Positions 1 through 8,191 of a DNA stretch of 64,000 nucleotides are shown here, piece after piece (the stretch's first letter is position 1; each line of letters begins with the position of its first letter). The DNA is from Cystobacter fuscus (GTDB lineage: Bacteria; Myxococcota; Myxococcia; Myxococcales; Myxococcaceae). A program made the position numbers and the translations under genes. The stretch lies in contig NZ_CP022098.1 in NCBI RefSeq assembly GCF_002305875.1, positions 10,230,001 to 10,294,000 of the forward strand, written 5' to 3'. The notes under the pieces are model-generated. The model made no database searches and had not been told where the DNA came from. It saw only the letters and a program-made list of their open reading frames with translations.

Positions 1-1189
1 GGCTCGGCTCGGTCGCCGCGGGCGCCAGCGCGTCCAGCACCCAGCCCTCCCCCTCCTGGTGGAAGACCCACAGCTCGGTCCACCCCTCCAGCAGTTGCAC
101 CGCCACCGCCACCGCCGAGCCCTGGGCGGACCGCCGCACCGAGCCCGGCCACACCAGCCCATAGGTGCAGCGCTCGAAGAGGGCGGACCCTGGAGCCTTC
201 GCGTCCGCCAGGCGCAGGCACGTCTCTCCCGGCTGCCCCTTGGAGAGCGCGAGCACCGGCCCGGCCCCTGGCTGCTCCGAGGCGGGCTCGGACGCGAAGC
301 GCGAGGCACCCACCCGCACCGCGGCGGCCGCGTAGGCGGACTTGTCCTCCTCGGCCAGCTCCGCCTTGAGGACGCTCGCCAGCGACGCCACCGCGCGCTC
401 GCTGGCCTTCGCGCCCCGCTGCGCCTCGCCCCGGCGGGAGAGCTGGTAGGACAGGGCCGCGTGGACCTCGGCACGGCGCAGGTGGAGCCGGTTGGCCAGG
501 TACGCCGGCAGCCGACCCGCGTCCACCTGCTCCAGCACCGTGCTCCGCCACTCGTCGAGCGCCTGCCGCTCCAGCGGGTTCATCGCCGGGTCGATGCACT
601 CGGGCCGCGTCAGCGCGAGCGCCGCCCGGAGCCGCATCTCGGGGCTTCCACCGAGCGCCAGCACCCGGCGGAACGCCTCCCCGTCATAGCAGACGCGGGT
701 GCGGCCCTCGCGCTCGAAGCTGACGAGCTTCACCCCGTAGCTGGCCGCCACGTCGAGGTGCGCCGCCAGGGACGCGTCATTGCTCCTGTGGGAGGTGGCC
801 CGCCGGGCGAGCCGGTCCGCCATGGAGCCCAGTGCGTCGAACAGCTCCGGCCCCACCTGGGAGGCCGGTACCGCGCGCAGCAGCGCCGCCGCGTAGCCGA
901 TGCCCAGCGCCTCCGCGCCCGGCGTGTCCTCGAGGAACTCCACCACCGCCTGGAGCCGGGGCACGCTCGCCTCGTCGAGGTGGACGACGCGCACCTGCTG
1001 CTCGCGCACGTAGCCGGGGCGCTCGCGGCGGTGATCGTAGACCTGGATGAACCCCTGCCGTTCTCCTCGGACCTCCAGCCACTCTCCCTGCCAGAGGGTG
1101 GCCTGGCGGGGAGCGGAGTCCTGCGACGCGGCGCGCAGGGGCGCCTGGTCCTGCACCACGAGGGCGATGGCGACGAGCGTGGCGAGCAT
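1..1189 (-). CDS. Secreted SH3-like domain protein, 3' end cut by window
   Basis: Open minus-strand frame from an ATG at 1189 that runs off the left edge of the window with no stop, so at least 396 codons. It starts with a short hydrophobic segment (MLATLVAIALVV) that looks like a signal peptide. Residues about 32-70 (WQGEWLEVRGERQGFIQVY, then RPGYVREQQVRV) resemble a bacterial SH3-like fold. The rest is an alanine/leucine/arginine-rich helical region without a recognised motif. The start lies 4 bp after the stop of the SPFH gene at 1194, so the two genes are probably co-transcribed and translationally close. The role is unknown; a cell-envelope location is inferred from the signal-like N-terminus. 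Confidence 0.75.
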   Translation of the reverse strand, partial: MLATLVAIALVVQDQAPLRAASQDSAPRQATLWQGEWLEVRGERQGFIQVYDHRRERPGYVREQQVRVVHLDEASVPRLQAVVEFLEDTPGAEALGIGYAAALLRAVPASQVGPELFDALGSMADRLARRATSHRSNDASLAAHLDVAASYGVKLVSFEREGRTRVCYDGEAFRRVLALGGSPEMRLRAALALTRPECIDPAMNPLERQALDEWRSTVLEQVDAGRLPAYLANRLHLRRAEVHAALSYQLSRRGEAQRGAKASERAVASLASVLKAELAEEDKSAYAAAAVRVGASRFASEPASEQPGAGPVLALSKGQPGETCLRLADAKAPGSALFERCTYGLVWPGSVRRSAQGSAVAVAVQLLEGWTELWVFHQEGEGWVLDALAPAATEPS

Positions 1190-1193
1190 GTTC

Positions 1194-2540
1194 CTACTCC
1201 TCGGAGCCGGTGGTGTCGGAGTCCGTGTTCTCGGAGACCGCGGCCTGCGCCAGGGACGAGCCCTTCGACGAGCCGCCCGCGTACCGGGCCTCCTGGGGCT
1301 GTCCCAACAGGTTGCCGGCGATGAACCCGCCCGCCTGGGGCGGAGCGATGATGACTTGAATCTTGTCGGACAGCTTGTCCGCGAGCGTCTTCTGGATGAG
1401 CAGCGGGTTGCGGCTGATCAGCTCGGCGTCGCGAGCGAGCTGCTCGGAGGCCGCCTTGCCGGTGACATCCACGCGGTAGGCATCGGCCTCGGCGAGCTTG
1501 CGCCGGGCATCCGCCTCGCCGGCGGCCTCGATGCGGTGGGCCTCGGCCTCGGCGCTGGCCTGGGTGAGACGGGAGACCTTGGCGGCTTCGGCCTCCAGGC
1601 GCCGCTGTTCGATCTCCTTCTCCTTGAAGGGAAGAACGTGGCGCATGGCCTCGGCCTTGGCCTTGGCGGCGATGATCTCCTCGTTGCCAGCGGCCTCGGC
1701 GGCCTTCTCGCGCCGGACCTTGTCGGCCTCGGCCTCGAGCGCGGACTGCTTCACCTGTTTGTCCTTGAGCTCGAGCGTGTAGCGCATCTTCTCCGCGTTC
1801 AGCTCCTCGGCGAGCAGCACCTCCATGCCGGTACGGTACTGCTGGGGCAGGTCCACGTTGCCCAGCGTGACCGTGCGGACGATGACGCCATCGGCGGCCA
1901 ACAGGGGCAAGAGCTCGGCGGAGAGGTCCTGCTGGATCTTCACCCGGTGGGTCGAGAAGATCTCCCGGACCGTGTGCTGGGCGAAGTGGCGGCGGAGCAC
2001 GCCGTCGATGACCGGCTCGACGATGTCCCGGCCGATGTCCTCGGGAAGCCGCGCGGCCAGGGCGGGAATCCGCTCCGGGTCGAGCACGTAGCGGATGGTG
2101 ACCTCGACGCCGATGGACAGGCCCTCGACGGACTGGAAGGGGGCCGGATCCGTGGCGCGGGTGCTCCGGGTGGGCTGGTAGGTCTGGTCCTTCAGGCTGT
2201 AGCGGCTCAGCCGGTGGACCTGTGGCACCAGGAGGGCCCAGCCCTCACGCAGCTCGGCGACCTTGCCGGTGAGTCGGTTGACCCGGATGCCGACCTCGCC
2301 CGGCTCGATCATGCACACGGGTTGGGCAACCACCACGCCCGCCACCATCCCCGTCACCGCCAACCCGGCCATCACCCGGCGCCCGCGCTCGGCGTAGATG
2401 AGCCACCGGACCCGGCTGACCATCCCGCGTGTCGCCTCGCTGGCCAGGGAGCTCATCCTCCGGAGGAACTCGCCCCGTTTCTCCTCGCCGTGCTTCCGCT
2501 GCTCCTGCTGCTGCGTCTCGTTCTGATTCTGCTCGCTCAT
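1194..2540 (-). CDS. SPFH/Band 7 (prohibitin-like) membrane protein
   Basis: 448 residues. The chosen ATG (MSEQNQNETQQQ) has an upstream GAGAGG at good spacing; the frame stays open further upstream but that part is low-complexity and lacks a ribosome site. After a charged, Gln-rich N-terminus comes one transmembrane helix (VMAGLAVTGMVAGVVVA, about residues 60-76). A Band 7 domain follows (IEPGEVGIRVNRLTGKV, then VEVTIRYVLDPERIP), then a long Ala/Glu-rich coiled coil with repeated EAEA-type heptads (about residues 270-390), and a disordered Ser/Thr tail. SPFH proteins form ring-like membrane scaffolds that affect proteases or membrane microdomains. It is first in a minus-strand pair with the SH3-like protein, which may be its periplasmic partner (inference). 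Confidence 0.85.
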   Translation of the reverse strand: MSEQNQNETQQQEQRKHGEEKRGEFLRRMSSLASEATRGMVSRVRWLIYAERGRRVMAGLAVTGMVAGVVVAQPVCMIEPGEVGIRVNRLTGKVAELREGWALLVPQVHRLSRYSLKDQTYQPTRSTRATDPAPFQSVEGLSIGVEVTIRYVLDPERIPALAARLPEDIGRDIVEPVIDGVLRRHFAQHTVREIFSTHRVKIQQDLSAELLPLLAADGVIVRTVTLGNVDLPQQYRTGMEVLLAEELNAEKMRYTLELKDKQVKQSALEAEADKVRREKAAEAAGNEEIIAAKAKAEAMRHVLPFKEKEIEQRRLEAEAAKVSRLTQASAEAEAHRIEAAGEADARRKLAEADAYRVDVTGKAASEQLARDAELISRNPLLIQKTLADKLSDKIQVIIAPPQAGGFIAGNLLGQPQEARYAGGSSKGSSLAQAAVSENTDSDTTGSEE

Positions 2541-2710
2541 GAGTGCCCTCTCGGGATGAAGGGCAATGCACGTCGAGTGCCGGGCAGGCGAGCGAACGAG
2601 GCCAGAGGAGCGGGCCGTGGCGAGTGCCGAGAGGGAGCGCGAGGACGTGGTCGCACGGACACACCGCGTGGCTGGAGGAACCCACGGACACGTGCACGGG
2701 TGCGTCCTGA

Positions 2711-2851
2711 AACCCACGGGTGCCTACGCACCAGGAAGTGCGCCAGGGTGAGAAGTCCATCTTCACCTACGAGGTGGAACCCGTCACCCATCCCTCTTGT
2801 GCGTCTGGAGCCTCCTTTTCGAAGCGTTTCGTGCGTAAATCTTGCGCATAG
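2711..2851 (+). pseudogene. 3' stump of a lipoprotein gene (paralogue of the gene at 9846)
   Basis: In the plus frame containing the codons at 2738-2740, the peptide RQGEKSIFTYEVEPV matches the C-terminus of the intact lipoprotein at 9846-10748 (QQGEEFIFTYGVEPV) in sequence and in position relative to the end. The frame stays open to a TAG at 2849-2851. No start codon, signal peptide or upstream body of the gene precedes it; weak similarity (ERED-V-AR) may continue into 2620-2660 in a shifted frame. This is best read as the surviving tail of a duplicated gene whose 5' part was lost. The stump ends 40 bp before the ATPase gene of the RloAB-like pair, so the loss may have accompanied that insertion. 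Confidence 0.6.
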
Positions 2852-2890
2852 ACGCTCGAAACGGCTACGAGGGCTCCTTCGGAGGCTGCC

Positions 2891-4168
2891 ATGCTGATCC
2901 AGTTCCGCGTCGAGAACCACCGCTCGCTGCGCGACGAGCAGGTGCTCTCCCTGGTCGCCGCCAACCTCGGTGGCGCGGAGGATCCTCGGCTGCTCCGTCC
3001 CCCCGAGCTCGGCGAAGCGCTGCTGCCGGCCGTGGCGCTCTACGGCGCGAACGCCTCCGGCAAGAGCAATGTGCTCAACGCCCTTGCATTCATGCGCGAG
3101 GCCGTCCTCCGCTCCCACCGCTTCTGGGATCCGGAGGCGGGCGTACCCCAGGAATCGTTCGCGCTGTCGAGCAAGGCTCAGAAACCTTCACTCTATGAGG
3201 TGGACTTCCTCGTGGGCGGAGTGCGCTTTCGCTATGGCTTCGTCCTGAGTGCGGCGCGCATCGAGGAAGAGTGGCTTCATGCCTGGCCGCATGGGCGTAA
3301 GCAGCTGTGGTTCGAGCGCGAAGGGGACCGCTTCGATTTTGGCAAGCACCTGCACGGCGAGAACGAGACCATTCGCGGACTCACTCGCGTGAACAGCCTG
3401 TTCCTCTCGGCCGCCGCACAGAACAATCACGCCGCGCTCCTCCCTCTCTTTGGCTGGTTCCGGTCAGCCCACCTCGAGCTGCGCCGCGGCCCGCTCCTCG
3501 GGCTCGAGCCCTCACGGGCCGCATTTCTCGGAGACCTCTTCTCCGGGCAACTCGCCCTGTTCGAGGAGGACAATACGGCGCGGAAACACGAGCGTGAAGC
3601 CATCGTTCACCTCCTGCGCTCAGCGGACCTGGGCATCCTGGACATGAAGGTCGAGCTCCCGCGCCCGATTCTTCCGGGCAGGTTCGACCCCCGCAAAGTG
3701 GAGATTCTCCTGCGCCATCAGGCAGAGGCCGGGCACGAGGTCTGGCTTCCACTGGAGTGGGAGTCCGCTGGGACAGTCACCCTGCTCGGTCTTGCCACTC
3801 GGTTGGTGAGGATGCTGAGGCGCGGAGGACTCCTCTGTATCGATGAGCTGGAGGCGAACCTGCACCCTGCTCTTGGGTTTGAACTGTTGCGCCTCTTCCA
3901 AGATCCGCGGCACAACCCCAAGGGAGCGCAACTCCTCTTCACCACGCACGATACGAACCTGCTCGGCAACGTCCTTGGTGAACCGCCGCTGCGGCGAGAC
4001 CAGATATGGTTCACGGAGAAGGACCGGACTGGGGCCACCCAGCTGTATCCGCTCACCGACTTCCGGCCTCGCAAAGAGGAGAACCTGGAGCGTGGGTACC
4101 TCCAGGGCCGTTACGGCGCCATCCCATTCCTGGGCCAGCTCGTCATCGATCCAGAGGAGGAGCAATAG
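2891..4168 (+). CDS. AAA15/RloA-type ATPase of a putative anti-phage pair
   Basis: 425 residues. It begins MLIQFRVENHRSLRDEQ, the usual start of SMC/OLD-like AAA15 ATPases, with a GGAGG-type site about 7 bp upstream. Walker A is YGANASGKSN (51-60). Walker B with the following catalytic Glu is LLCIDELEANLHPA (314-327), and the switch histidine lies in FTTHDTNLLG near 351. It is followed two bases after its stop by an RloB-family gene. This ATPase plus RloB arrangement is known from restriction-linked loci (RloA/RloB) and from the lactococcal abortive-infection system AbiL. The ATPase probably senses infection and controls its partner (family knowledge plus inference). Codon use is less GC3-rich than in the surrounding genes, which fits horizontal transfer. 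Confidence 0.85.
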   Translation: MLIQFRVENHRSLRDEQVLSLVAANLGGAEDPRLLRPPELGEALLPAVALYGANASGKSNVLNALAFMREAVLRSHRFWDPEAGVPQESFALSSKAQKPSLYEVDFLVGGVRFRYGFVLSAARIEEEWLHAWPHGRKQLWFEREGDRFDFGKHLHGENETIRGLTRVNSLFLSAAAQNNHAALLPLFGWFRSAHLELRRGPLLGLEPSRAAFLGDLFSGQLALFEEDNTARKHEREAIVHLLRSADLGILDMKVELPRPILPGRFDPRKVEILLRHQAEAGHEVWLPLEWESAGTVTLLGLATRLVRMLRRGGLLCIDELEANLHPALGFELLRLFQDPRHNPKGAQLLFTTHDTNLLGNVLGEPPLRRDQIWFTEKDRTGATQLYPLTDFRPRKEENLERGYLQGRYGAIPFLGQLVIDPEEEQ

Positions 4169-4170
4169 AG

Positions 4171-4806
4171 ATGGTTTCAAGGCGACGCCACGATGAGCGC
4201 CCCATCCGGCGGCGCGGACCTACCCGTGAGCCCAAACGGCGCATCCTCATCGTTTGCGAGGGGGAGAAGACAGAGCGCGGCTATTTCAAAGACTTCCAGC
4301 GTGAGGTTCGCAACCCAGGCGTCCACGTGGAGGTGGCCAGCGAGACCGGGGAGCCCTTGCAGGTCGTCGAGATTGCAGTGCGCCTCAAGAAGAAGGCCGA
4401 GGGCGAGGCAAGGTCGCAGCACGACGACAACCTTCGCTGGGACGATGTCTGGGGGGTCGTGGACGTGGACGAGCATGCGAAGCTCGACGAGGCCCAGCAA
4501 CTGGCCTTGAAGAACGACATCGACCTTGCCATTTCCAATCCCTGCTTCGAACTCTGGGCGCTGCTCCACTTCCAGAAGCAGCGTGCCCATGTCGAGCGTG
4601 GCAAGGCCCAAGCCGTGCTGCGGCGCCACCTACCTGGTTACGACAAGGGGCTTGATCTTCCAAAGCTCCACCCTGGATATGGAAACGCCGTTCGCCGGGC
4701 GCAGGCGCTGGACGCAGAGGCGCAACGGCAGGCTGCACCGGGCCGCAACCCGACCACGGGTGTCTACCGGTTGACCGAGTCCATTCGTCAGGGAGGCAGT
4801 CCCTGA
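4171..4806 (+). CDS. RloB-family protein, partner of the AAA15 ATPase
   Basis: 211 residues starting at ATG 4171, two bases after the ATPase stop, with GAGGAG located inside the end of the ATPase gene. After a basic N-terminus (RRRHDERPIRRRG) come the family hallmarks: RILIVCEGEKTERGYF (24-39), WDDVWGVVDVDEH (about 90-102) and AISNPCFELWALLHF (about 120-134). The conserved Glu/Asp clusters recall Toprim-like metal sites, and a nuclease-like role is often proposed for RloB/AbiLii proteins but is not shown here. Length is normal for the family and both genes look intact, so the module is probably functional. The tight coupling suggests a fixed stoichiometry with the ATPase. Confidence 0.85.
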   Translation: MVSRRRHDERPIRRRGPTREPKRRILIVCEGEKTERGYFKDFQREVRNPGVHVEVASETGEPLQVVEIAVRLKKKAEGEARSQHDDNLRWDDVWGVVDVDEHAKLDEAQQLALKNDIDLAISNPCFELWALLHFQKQRAHVERGKAQAVLRRHLPGYDKGLDLPKLHPGYGNAVRRAQALDAEAQRQAAPGRNPTTGVYRLTESIRQGGSP

Positions 4807-4995
4807 GGGAGTGCCACTGAAGTGCACGGGCGAAGGCATCCCCCAAGGTCCGAACGAGGCACCTGCCCTTCTGTCGGATAGTCGAAAAAGAGCATTTCGA
4901 CCAGGCACCGGCATCGAGCATTCGGACAGCTCCTTGTTTGATGGAGCATGATCGGCCTGCATCGCCGTATCAACCCATGTTCTGGAGGAATGCTC

Positions 4996-6432
4996 GTGAA
5001 GATGATGAAGCGAGTGCTTGCGATTTGCTCCTTGCCGCTGGTGTCAGCGGCTTCCGTCTACGACTACCGTGCCGACCTGGCGAGCGTGACGATCAACAAC
5101 GGGCCGGTCTGGTACGATACGACGGGAGGAACGATTCAGGCGCATGGGGGCTCCGTCATCAAGGTGGACTCCACGTATTATTGGATCGGCGAAGACAAGC
5201 TCCATGATTCGGCGACGTTCAGGAACGTCGTGTGCTACTCCTCGCCCGACTTGAAGAACTGGAAATGGGTCAGCTACCCGCTGAAACCCAGTTCTCATGC
5301 CGAATTGGCGAGCAGCAAGATCGAGAGACCCAAGGTCATCTACAACCAGACGACCGGCAAATACGTCATGTGGATGCATTACGAGAACGCCACGGACTAT
5401 TCCCTGGGCCGGGTCGCGGTCGCCTCCAGCAATTCGGTCTGCGGCAGCTATACCTATCACGGCAGCTTCCGGCCGCTCGGCTACGAGTCGAGGGACATGA
5501 CCGTGTTCAAGGACGAGGACGGCAGCGCCTACCTGATGTCCGCCTCGAACTCCGGAACGGGGACCAACGGCTCACTCGCGTCCTTCAAACTGACGAACGA
5601 CTACTTGAACGTCTCCACCTTCCTCGGTTGGGTGGCCGAGAACGGACATCGGGAGGCTCCGGCGATCGCCAAGCAGGGCGGACGGTATTTCCTGATCACC
5701 TCGGGTGCATCTGGCTGGTATCCGAACCAGGCCAGATACATGACGGCCACCTCCATGAACGGACCGTGGTCGGCCGCGCAGAATCTGGGCAACAGCTCGA
5801 CGTTCTACTCGCAGTCCAATTTCATCCTGCCCGTGCAGGGCACGTCGGCGACGACGTACCTCTACATGGGAAACCGGTGGAATCCGAGCCGCCTCGGAGA
5901 TTCTCGCTACATCTGGCTCCCGCTGACCTTGAACGGCGCGAACGCAACCGCCTCCCTGGAATGGCGCAGTCAGTGGAACATCGACGCCGTGACAGGGGCT
6001 GTTTCGTATCCGAATCTCGTCAACCATGCCCTGGGGAAAACGGCGACGGCCAGCTCCTCCGCTTCTGGCTTCGCCGCGAGCCGGGTGAACGACGGCAATT
6101 ATCAGGCGGAATGGAAGGCGTCCGGCGTGACCTGGCCCTCCTGGTGGCAGGTCGATCTCGGTGCGACCCGGAACATCCAGGAGGTCGATATCTCGTGGTT
6201 TTTGTACAACGGCTCGGAAGCCTATCACCAATATCGGATCGAACACAGCACGAACGGCACGACCTGGACGACGATCGATAGAACGACGAATAAAACATAC
6301 GGCTTCACGACAGACCCGGTGAACTTCAACGCCCGGTACGTCCGTATCGTGCTCGTCAACGCAGTACTGTGGAACAATCCGAACAACTGGTACACGCCGA
6401 CTCTGTATGAAGTGCAGTTGCTCGGCGGTTGA
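4996..6432 (+). CDS. Secreted GH43-like beta-propeller glycosidase with CBM32 (F5/8 type C)
   Basis: The start chosen is GTG 4996, because GGAGG at 4984-4988 sits 7 bp before it; an ATG at 4990 is too close to that site and an ATG at 4948 lacks one. A signal peptide (KRVLAICSLPLVSA) leads into a five-bladed propeller region (about 25-330). Its signatures HGGSVIKVDSTYYWIGED, RPKVIYN and DMTVFKDEDGSAYL are typical of GH43 subfamilies acting on beta-1,3-galactan or arabinogalactan side chains. A C-terminal F5/8C/CBM32 domain (about 345-478) has the WWQVDLGATRNI motif and a late YVRIVLV strand. It probably trims galactose-containing polysaccharide outside the cell. GC3 is visibly lower than in neighbouring genes, suggesting acquisition. 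The exact substrate cannot be set from sequence alone. Confidence 0.85.
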   Translation: MKMMKRVLAICSLPLVSAASVYDYRADLASVTINNGPVWYDTTGGTIQAHGGSVIKVDSTYYWIGEDKLHDSATFRNVVCYSSPDLKNWKWVSYPLKPSSHAELASSKIERPKVIYNQTTGKYVMWMHYENATDYSLGRVAVASSNSVCGSYTYHGSFRPLGYESRDMTVFKDEDGSAYLMSASNSGTGTNGSLASFKLTNDYLNVSTFLGWVAENGHREAPAIAKQGGRYFLITSGASGWYPNQARYMTATSMNGPWSAAQNLGNSSTFYSQSNFILPVQGTSATTYLYMGNRWNPSRLGDSRYIWLPLTLNGANATASLEWRSQWNIDAVTGAVSYPNLVNHALGKTATASSSASGFAASRVNDGNYQAEWKASGVTWPSWWQVDLGATRNIQEVDISWFLYNGSEAYHQYRIEHSTNGTTWTTIDRTTNKTYGFTTDPVNFNARYVRIVLVNAVLWNNPNNWYTPTLYEVQLLGG

Positions 6433-6637
6433 GTTCGGCCAGGGGTCTCGAGCCCGGCGAAGCTGGTGGCGCGAGCCCGAACCGTCTCTCACGTGAGACG
6501 TGCGCTGGAGTAGGCTCGTCGCGCCTCCCGGCGATGCTCACTCGAAGGAGCGTGCCTGTGTCACATGGCCTACCGCTTGCTCACTGGCGCCGCGGGGACG
6601 ATTGACCGGGCCCGCCGCGCGCCTCACCCTGGCGGGC

Positions 6638-7495
6638 ATGGCACGGGACGAACAGGAACGAGAGGATGCCTTTCCCCGGGCACCCTCTCGGGAAGAGTGG
6701 GCGAGGATGAGCGAGGAGGAGCGGGTCCGGGTGGTGGAGGCCTTGCCCGGAGAGGTGACGTGGGACGAGATGGCGATGCCGGAGGGAGACCTGCACTCCC
6801 AGGCGAAGATGGGCGCGCTGCAGGCCCTCAAGGGGTATTTCTCCCGGCAACGGCGGCGGGTGTACCTGGGCACGGAGCTGCCGGTGTACTACCCCGCCGA
6901 GCGCCGTTTCGCTCCGGACCTGTTGGCCGTGCTGGACGCCGAGACACACCCTCGAAGCAAGTGGGTGGTGAGCCAGGAGGGCAAGGGGCTGGACTGGGTG
7001 CTGGAGGTTCACGTCGGCGGCGACCGGAAGAAGGACGCCGAATACAACGTGAGGCGCTACGCGCGGCTGGGCATCCCCGAGTACTTCATCTACGACCGGG
7101 CCCGTCAGCGGCTGGAGGGTTATCGGCTGCCGTCCATCGAGGCGAGGGAGTACGTCCCCATCACACCGGAGCAGGGTCGCTACGGCTCGGAGGTATTGGG
7201 GCTGGAGTTGCAGGTGGAAGAGGGGCGGCTGCGCTTCTGGGCGGGTCACGCGCTGTTGCTGGAGTACGAGGAGCTCATCGCCCGGATGCAGGAGATGATG
7301 GAGGGGCTGCAACAGCGCGCCGACGAGGAAGCCCGGCAGTTGGAGGCGGCGGAGCGGCTGCGCCAGGAAGCTGAGCGGCGTCTGGCGGACGAGACACGGC
7401 GTCTGGCGGACGAGACACGGCGGCGGGAGGAGTTGGAGCGCCGCCTCGCGGAGTCACAGGCCGAGCTGGAGCGACTCAGGCAGCGTGGGGTGTGA
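6638..7495 (+). CDS. Uma2-family putative restriction endonuclease-like protein
   Basis: 285 residues from the ATG at 6638; the frame is open upstream but that part has no protein-like character. The Uma2/DUF820 core (about 25-200) shows YYPAERRFAPDLLAVLD, then LDWVLEVHVGGDRKKD and NVRRYARLGIPEYFIYD, matching the PD-(D/E)XK-like pattern of the family. The last 70 residues are a Glu/Arg-rich coiled coil with a short tandem repeat (RRLADET twice). Uma2 proteins are abundant in myxobacteria and cyanobacteria, and their biological role is unsettled. It is a single gene with no modification partner nearby, so a restriction function is not implied. Confidence 0.85.
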   Translation: MARDEQEREDAFPRAPSREEWARMSEEERVRVVEALPGEVTWDEMAMPEGDLHSQAKMGALQALKGYFSRQRRRVYLGTELPVYYPAERRFAPDLLAVLDAETHPRSKWVVSQEGKGLDWVLEVHVGGDRKKDAEYNVRRYARLGIPEYFIYDRARQRLEGYRLPSIEAREYVPITPEQGRYGSEVLGLELQVEEGRLRFWAGHALLLEYEELIARMQEMMEGLQQRADEEARQLEAAERLRQEAERRLADETRRLADETRRREELERRLAESQAELERLRQRGV

Positions 7496-7549
7496 GCGGA
7501 GACACGGGGCGCGGGGGCTTCGTGTTATGCGCGGGAGGGGAGAGGTCTC

Positions 7550-8170
7550 ATGGATTGGCTCTGGAGTCCGGTCGGGATCGGCGTGCTGTGGCTCGTGCTG
7601 CACTGCGCTGACTATCTGCTCACCATCGCCACGGCGAGGTTGCGTGTCCGTGGGGACCTCACGGAGCGGGTGCGCTTCGGGGGCAGCCTCGAGCTCAATC
7701 CCCTCTTCGTGCGGGCGGTGGAGAAGGGGCAGTGGGTATCCCCGAGGTTCCTCTTGACGCTGGCACTTGGCGCCGTCCTGTTCCCCATGGTGGTGGCGTA
7801 CATCCAGTGGGTGGCGGAGGAGCTACAGGAGGGGGTGGCCGACAACCTGTCTGAGGCCATGTGTGGCGCGCTGGTCGTGACGCGCTTCGCGGTCATTTCC
7901 GTTCACCTGCAGAACCTCGTGCTCTTCCGCCGGATGCTTCATGTGCCCGAGGCGGCGAGCGTCCGCCTGAGCTACGACCGGGGCACGGTCATGATGGTGA
8001 CCCGTGCCCGGAAGTTCGAGATGGCGGCCTTCTGCGCGATCGCCGCCCTCGTGAGCGGCCGGCCCTTCTTCCTGGGAGGCCTGGCCGCGACGCTCGCCCT
8101 CGTCGCCGCGTTGTATCGCTGGGAGCGCCGTCAGGTGCCCTCCTCGACGGAGAGCAGACCTTCCACGTGA
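7550..8170 (+). CDS. Integral membrane protein of unknown function
   Basis: 206 residues with a strong GGGAGGGGAGAGG ribosome site before the ATG. Hydrophobic segments are at about 8-28 (VLWLVLHCADYLLTIATA), 68-90 (FLLTLALGAVLFPMVVAYIQWV), 108-128 and 160-195 (AFCAIAALVSGRPFFLGGLAATLALVAAL), giving four or five helices. A FGGSLELNPLF motif lies between the first two. It converges with the pectate lyase gene, leaving 21 bp between the stops. I do not recognise the family. Confidence 0.75.
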   Translation: MDWLWSPVGIGVLWLVLHCADYLLTIATARLRVRGDLTERVRFGGSLELNPLFVRAVEKGQWVSPRFLLTLALGAVLFPMVVAYIQWVAEELQEGVADNLSEAMCGALVVTRFAVISVHLQNLVLFRRMLHVPEAASVRLSYDRGTVMMVTRARKFEMAAFCAIAALVSGRPFFLGGLAATLALVAALYRWERRQVPSSTESRPST

Positions 8171-8191
8171 AGGGGCGTCGAGCCGCTGCGG

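Noticed and set aside
6638-7495. Restriction-modification system around the Uma2 protein
   Set aside because: No methyltransferase or specificity gene is nearby; isolated Uma2 genes are common in this lineage.
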